This document shows positions 62,433 through 64,000 of a stretch of DNA of 64,000 nt, piece after piece. The notes beneath the pieces were generated by a model that was not told the origin of the DNA, searched no databases, and saw nothing but the letters and a program-made list of their open reading frames with translations. This stretch comes from Pelagibius sp. Alg239-R121 (lineage in GTDB: Bacteria; Pseudomonadota; Alphaproteobacteria; Kiloniellales; Kiloniellaceae): positions 744,001 to 808,000 of the forward strand of contig NZ_CAMZOF010000001.1 of assembly GCF_947331435.1 (NCBI RefSeq). Direction: 5' to 3'. Made by a program: the position numbers and the translations under genes. Numbering within the stretch: the stretch's first letter is position 1; every line of letters starts with the position of its first letter.

Positions 62433-63644
62433 ATGGAGTTCGTCGCACCGCCAGCGCCTGATGAAAATGCGCTCCGCCTCGGGCGTCTCGCACGTCTGCG
62501 TGCCAGCCTGCGGGAATTCGATGTTCCCGCTGTGGTGTTGCACGACCCGCACAATGTGCGCTATGCGACGGGTGCGCGAAACATGATCCCCTTCCTACTG
62601 CGCAATCCAGCGCGCTATGTCTTCGTACCCCAGGAGGGGCCCGTCGTCCTTTTTGAATTCGAGGGCTGCGAGCACCTGGAAAAAGACAACCCGGCCATCG
62701 ACGAAATCCGCATTTCCAAAACCGTGTCCTATGTCGCACGCGGGCCGTTAATGGCAGAGACGGCAAAGGCCTGGGCCGACGACATTGCCGGGCTGATGCG
62801 CAGCCATTGCCCCGGCGAACAACGGATCGGACTGGAGCGTATCGATTCGGGGGCTGTTGCCTGCCTGCGCGATGCCGGATTCGAAATCCTTGATGCTCAG
62901 CACCCAGTCGAGCGGGCGCGCTCAATCAAGACACCCGAGGAGATCATCTGTTCGAAGCGATCAGTGGCCTGCGTGATGACCGGCGAATGGAAACTACGCG
63001 ACGCCATCCGGCCCGGGATCAGCGAGAACGAACTCTGGTCGGTGCTCCACAGCCATGTCATTGCCAATAACGCCGATTACATCGAAACCAGGCTGTTGAC
63101 ATCGGGGGAGCGGACGAACCCCTGGTTCCAGGAGACCGGGACCAGGCTCCTCAATGCCGGCGAAATCGTGGCGCACGACACGGACGTTGTCGGCCCCCAT
63201 GGTTACTATGCAGACTTTTCACGCTCTTTCCTTTGCGGAGACGGTTTGCCGAGCGTGGCGCAGAAGACATTGTACCGTTTGGCTTTTGAGCAGATTCATC
63301 ACAACATGGAGCTGATCAAGCCAGGCCGCAGCTTTCGCGAGATCACCGAGGCCGCCTGGGTTATTCCGGAAGCTTTCTATGCCCGGCGCTATTACCTGCT
63401 CATGCACGGAACCGGCCTGACCGGTGAATACCCCTATATTGTTCAGGATGCGGACTATGATGCCGGTGTGAACTATGACGGCGTTATCGAGACGAACATG
63501 ATTCTCTCCGTCGAGAGCTATATTGGACACGAAGAGGGTGGAGAGGGCGTCAAGCTGGAACAACAGGTGCTGGTGACCGAAAACGGGATCGAACTGATGA
63601 GTGATTTTCCGTTTGAAGATGGGTTTTTATCAGCCGAGATCTGA
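62433..63644 (+). CDS. DddP-paralogous M24 metalloenzyme lacking the catalytic Asp
   Basis: 403 residues, a paralogue of the gene at 50509 (shared NVRYATGARNM, ETRLLTSG, NPWFQETG, SFLCG, VKLEQQVLV). Metal ligands D249, D251, D261, H325, E361 and E376 are all present, and Tyr320 is kept, but residue 331, six after H325, is Gly (HGTGLTGEYP) where DddP has Asp. So it should bind metals but probably does not work as a DMSP lyase; an amide, ester or other lyase activity is more likely. ATG with GGAGG ten bases upstream. Follows the lyase gene by 114 bp. Confidence 0.8.
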   Translation: MEFVAPPAPDENALRLGRLARLRASLREFDVPAVVLHDPHNVRYATGARNMIPFLLRNPARYVFVPQEGPVVLFEFEGCEHLEKDNPAIDEIRISKTVSYVARGPLMAETAKAWADDIAGLMRSHCPGEQRIGLERIDSGAVACLRDAGFEILDAQHPVERARSIKTPEEIICSKRSVACVMTGEWKLRDAIRPGISENELWSVLHSHVIANNADYIETRLLTSGERTNPWFQETGTRLLNAGEIVAHDTDVVGPHGYYADFSRSFLCGDGLPSVAQKTLYRLAFEQIHHNMELIKPGRSFREITEAAWVIPEAFYARRYYLLMHGTGLTGEYPYIVQDADYDAGVNYDGVIETNMILSVESYIGHEEGGEGVKLEQQVLVTENGIELMSDFPFEDGFLSAEI

Positions 63645-63688
63645 AGCCGGCCCGGCGAACTTGCGAACCGGTGAAACAGACTCTTGGG

Positions 63689-64000
63689 TCAGATTTCGGG
63701 ATTACCGTCTTCGTCGAAGAAGACCGCAAAACCGAGTAAATGGTCGACGAAGGTATCGTAAGCACCAAGCGGTAACAGAACCCTCTGAAAGCGTGTGGCA
63801 ACACCTGAAGGGCGCCAGGTTGCGCGGCCATCGCGGAACACGGGCTGGTGGTGTTTGCAGCACAGTTCGACGTCGAGGTGAAAGTCCCGGCCGGAGTCAT
63901 AAGGGATGAACTCGCTGACTTTCTGACCGGTGACTTCACGCCCATAGACCTCGCGAAAGCGGGTTCCGGCGACCCGCACGATGAAATCGTGATTCGGCTC
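63689..64000 (-). CDS. PAS-domain-like protein, 5'-truncated by window edge
   Basis: The frame is open to the window end, so the N-terminus is missing; a GTG at 63979 is not the start. The visible 100 or so residues fit a PAS_5-type domain: FIVRVAGTRFREVYGREVTG, FHLDVELCCKHHQPVFRDG, RVLLPLGAYDTFVDHLLG and the end VFFDEDGNPEI. Such small alphaproteobacterial PAS proteins are thought to sense a ligand or redox state. Convergent with the M24 gene, 44 bp apart. Confidence 0.7.
   Translation of the reverse strand, partial: EPNHDFIVRVAGTRFREVYGREVTGQKVSEFIPYDSGRDFHLDVELCCKHHQPVFRDGRATWRPSGVATRFQRVLLPLGAYDTFVDHLLGFAVFFDEDGNPEI

Overview
The window reads as chromosomal DNA of an alphaproteobacterium, most like a marine or saline member of the Rhodospirillales/Kiloniellales. 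This rests on gene types and order: ftsK-lolA-xth, glnK-amtB, a UbiH-family ubiquinone hydroxylase, TRAP transporters, a EutA-like protein, a DddP-like protein and compact GTG/ATGA-overlapped operons. No IS element, prophage or CRISPR array was seen. Both ends cut through genes: a class III cyclase at the left and a PAS-domain-like protein at the right.

Positions 1-13800 hold mixed housekeeping and regulatory genes: two class III cyclases, ribA, an arylformamidase-like hydrolase, an orphan OmpR-type regulator, an MBL hydrolase/methyltransferase pair, a divergent MFS/LysR pair, a metallophosphoesterase/LysE pair, and two proteins of no recognised family (8276-9088 and 13101-13763). Positions 14014-18148 are a peptide-type ABC transporter operon with two permeases and a fused double ATPase but no binding protein.

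Positions 18317-30748 form the most unusual block. A tightly coupled minus-strand operon encodes five glycosyltransferases (three of a MurG/GT28-like fold, two GT4), a NodB-like deacetylase, a histidine phosphatase and a small membrane protein. Facing away from it are a 905-residue ABC protein with an eroded ATPase and a large insert carrying repeats of the Q-loop region, a cyclic-nucleotide-binding protein and a small methyltransferase. I infer a surface or secreted glycan pathway that I do not recognise.

Positions 30850-43840 are mostly core genes: xth, a class-I glutamine amidotransferase-like hydrolase, a sterol desaturase-family enzyme, lolA, ftsK, an aminotransferase, a VOC protein, amtB, glnK and a ubiquinone hydroxylase. 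The gap upstream of xth holds a probable small RNA with two C-rich-loop hairpins, the last acting as terminator. glnK-amtB has a very good sigma-54 promoter with two upstream NtrC-like sites.

Positions 44823-50525 are a run of seven exported proteins, six of them lipoproteins from duplicated families plus one M48 metalloprotease lipoprotein with a repeat-like C-terminus; the array looks built by tandem duplication. Positions 50509-55781 contain a DddP-like M24 enzyme with all expected metal and catalytic residues, a DUF971 protein, a Trm112-like protein, a Lon-substrate-domain protein, a YbbN-like thioredoxin, a ProX-type editing protein and tRNA-Gly(GCC). Positions 55999-63644 look like a catabolic locus: EutA-like protein, M24 hydrolase, a complete TRAP transporter, an isocitrate lyase/PEP mutase-family lyase and a second DddP-like M24 protein that lacks the catalytic Asp.

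An interspersed intergenic repeat of about 115 bp recurs in the window and, in one copy, supplies the apparent start codon of the second cyclase.
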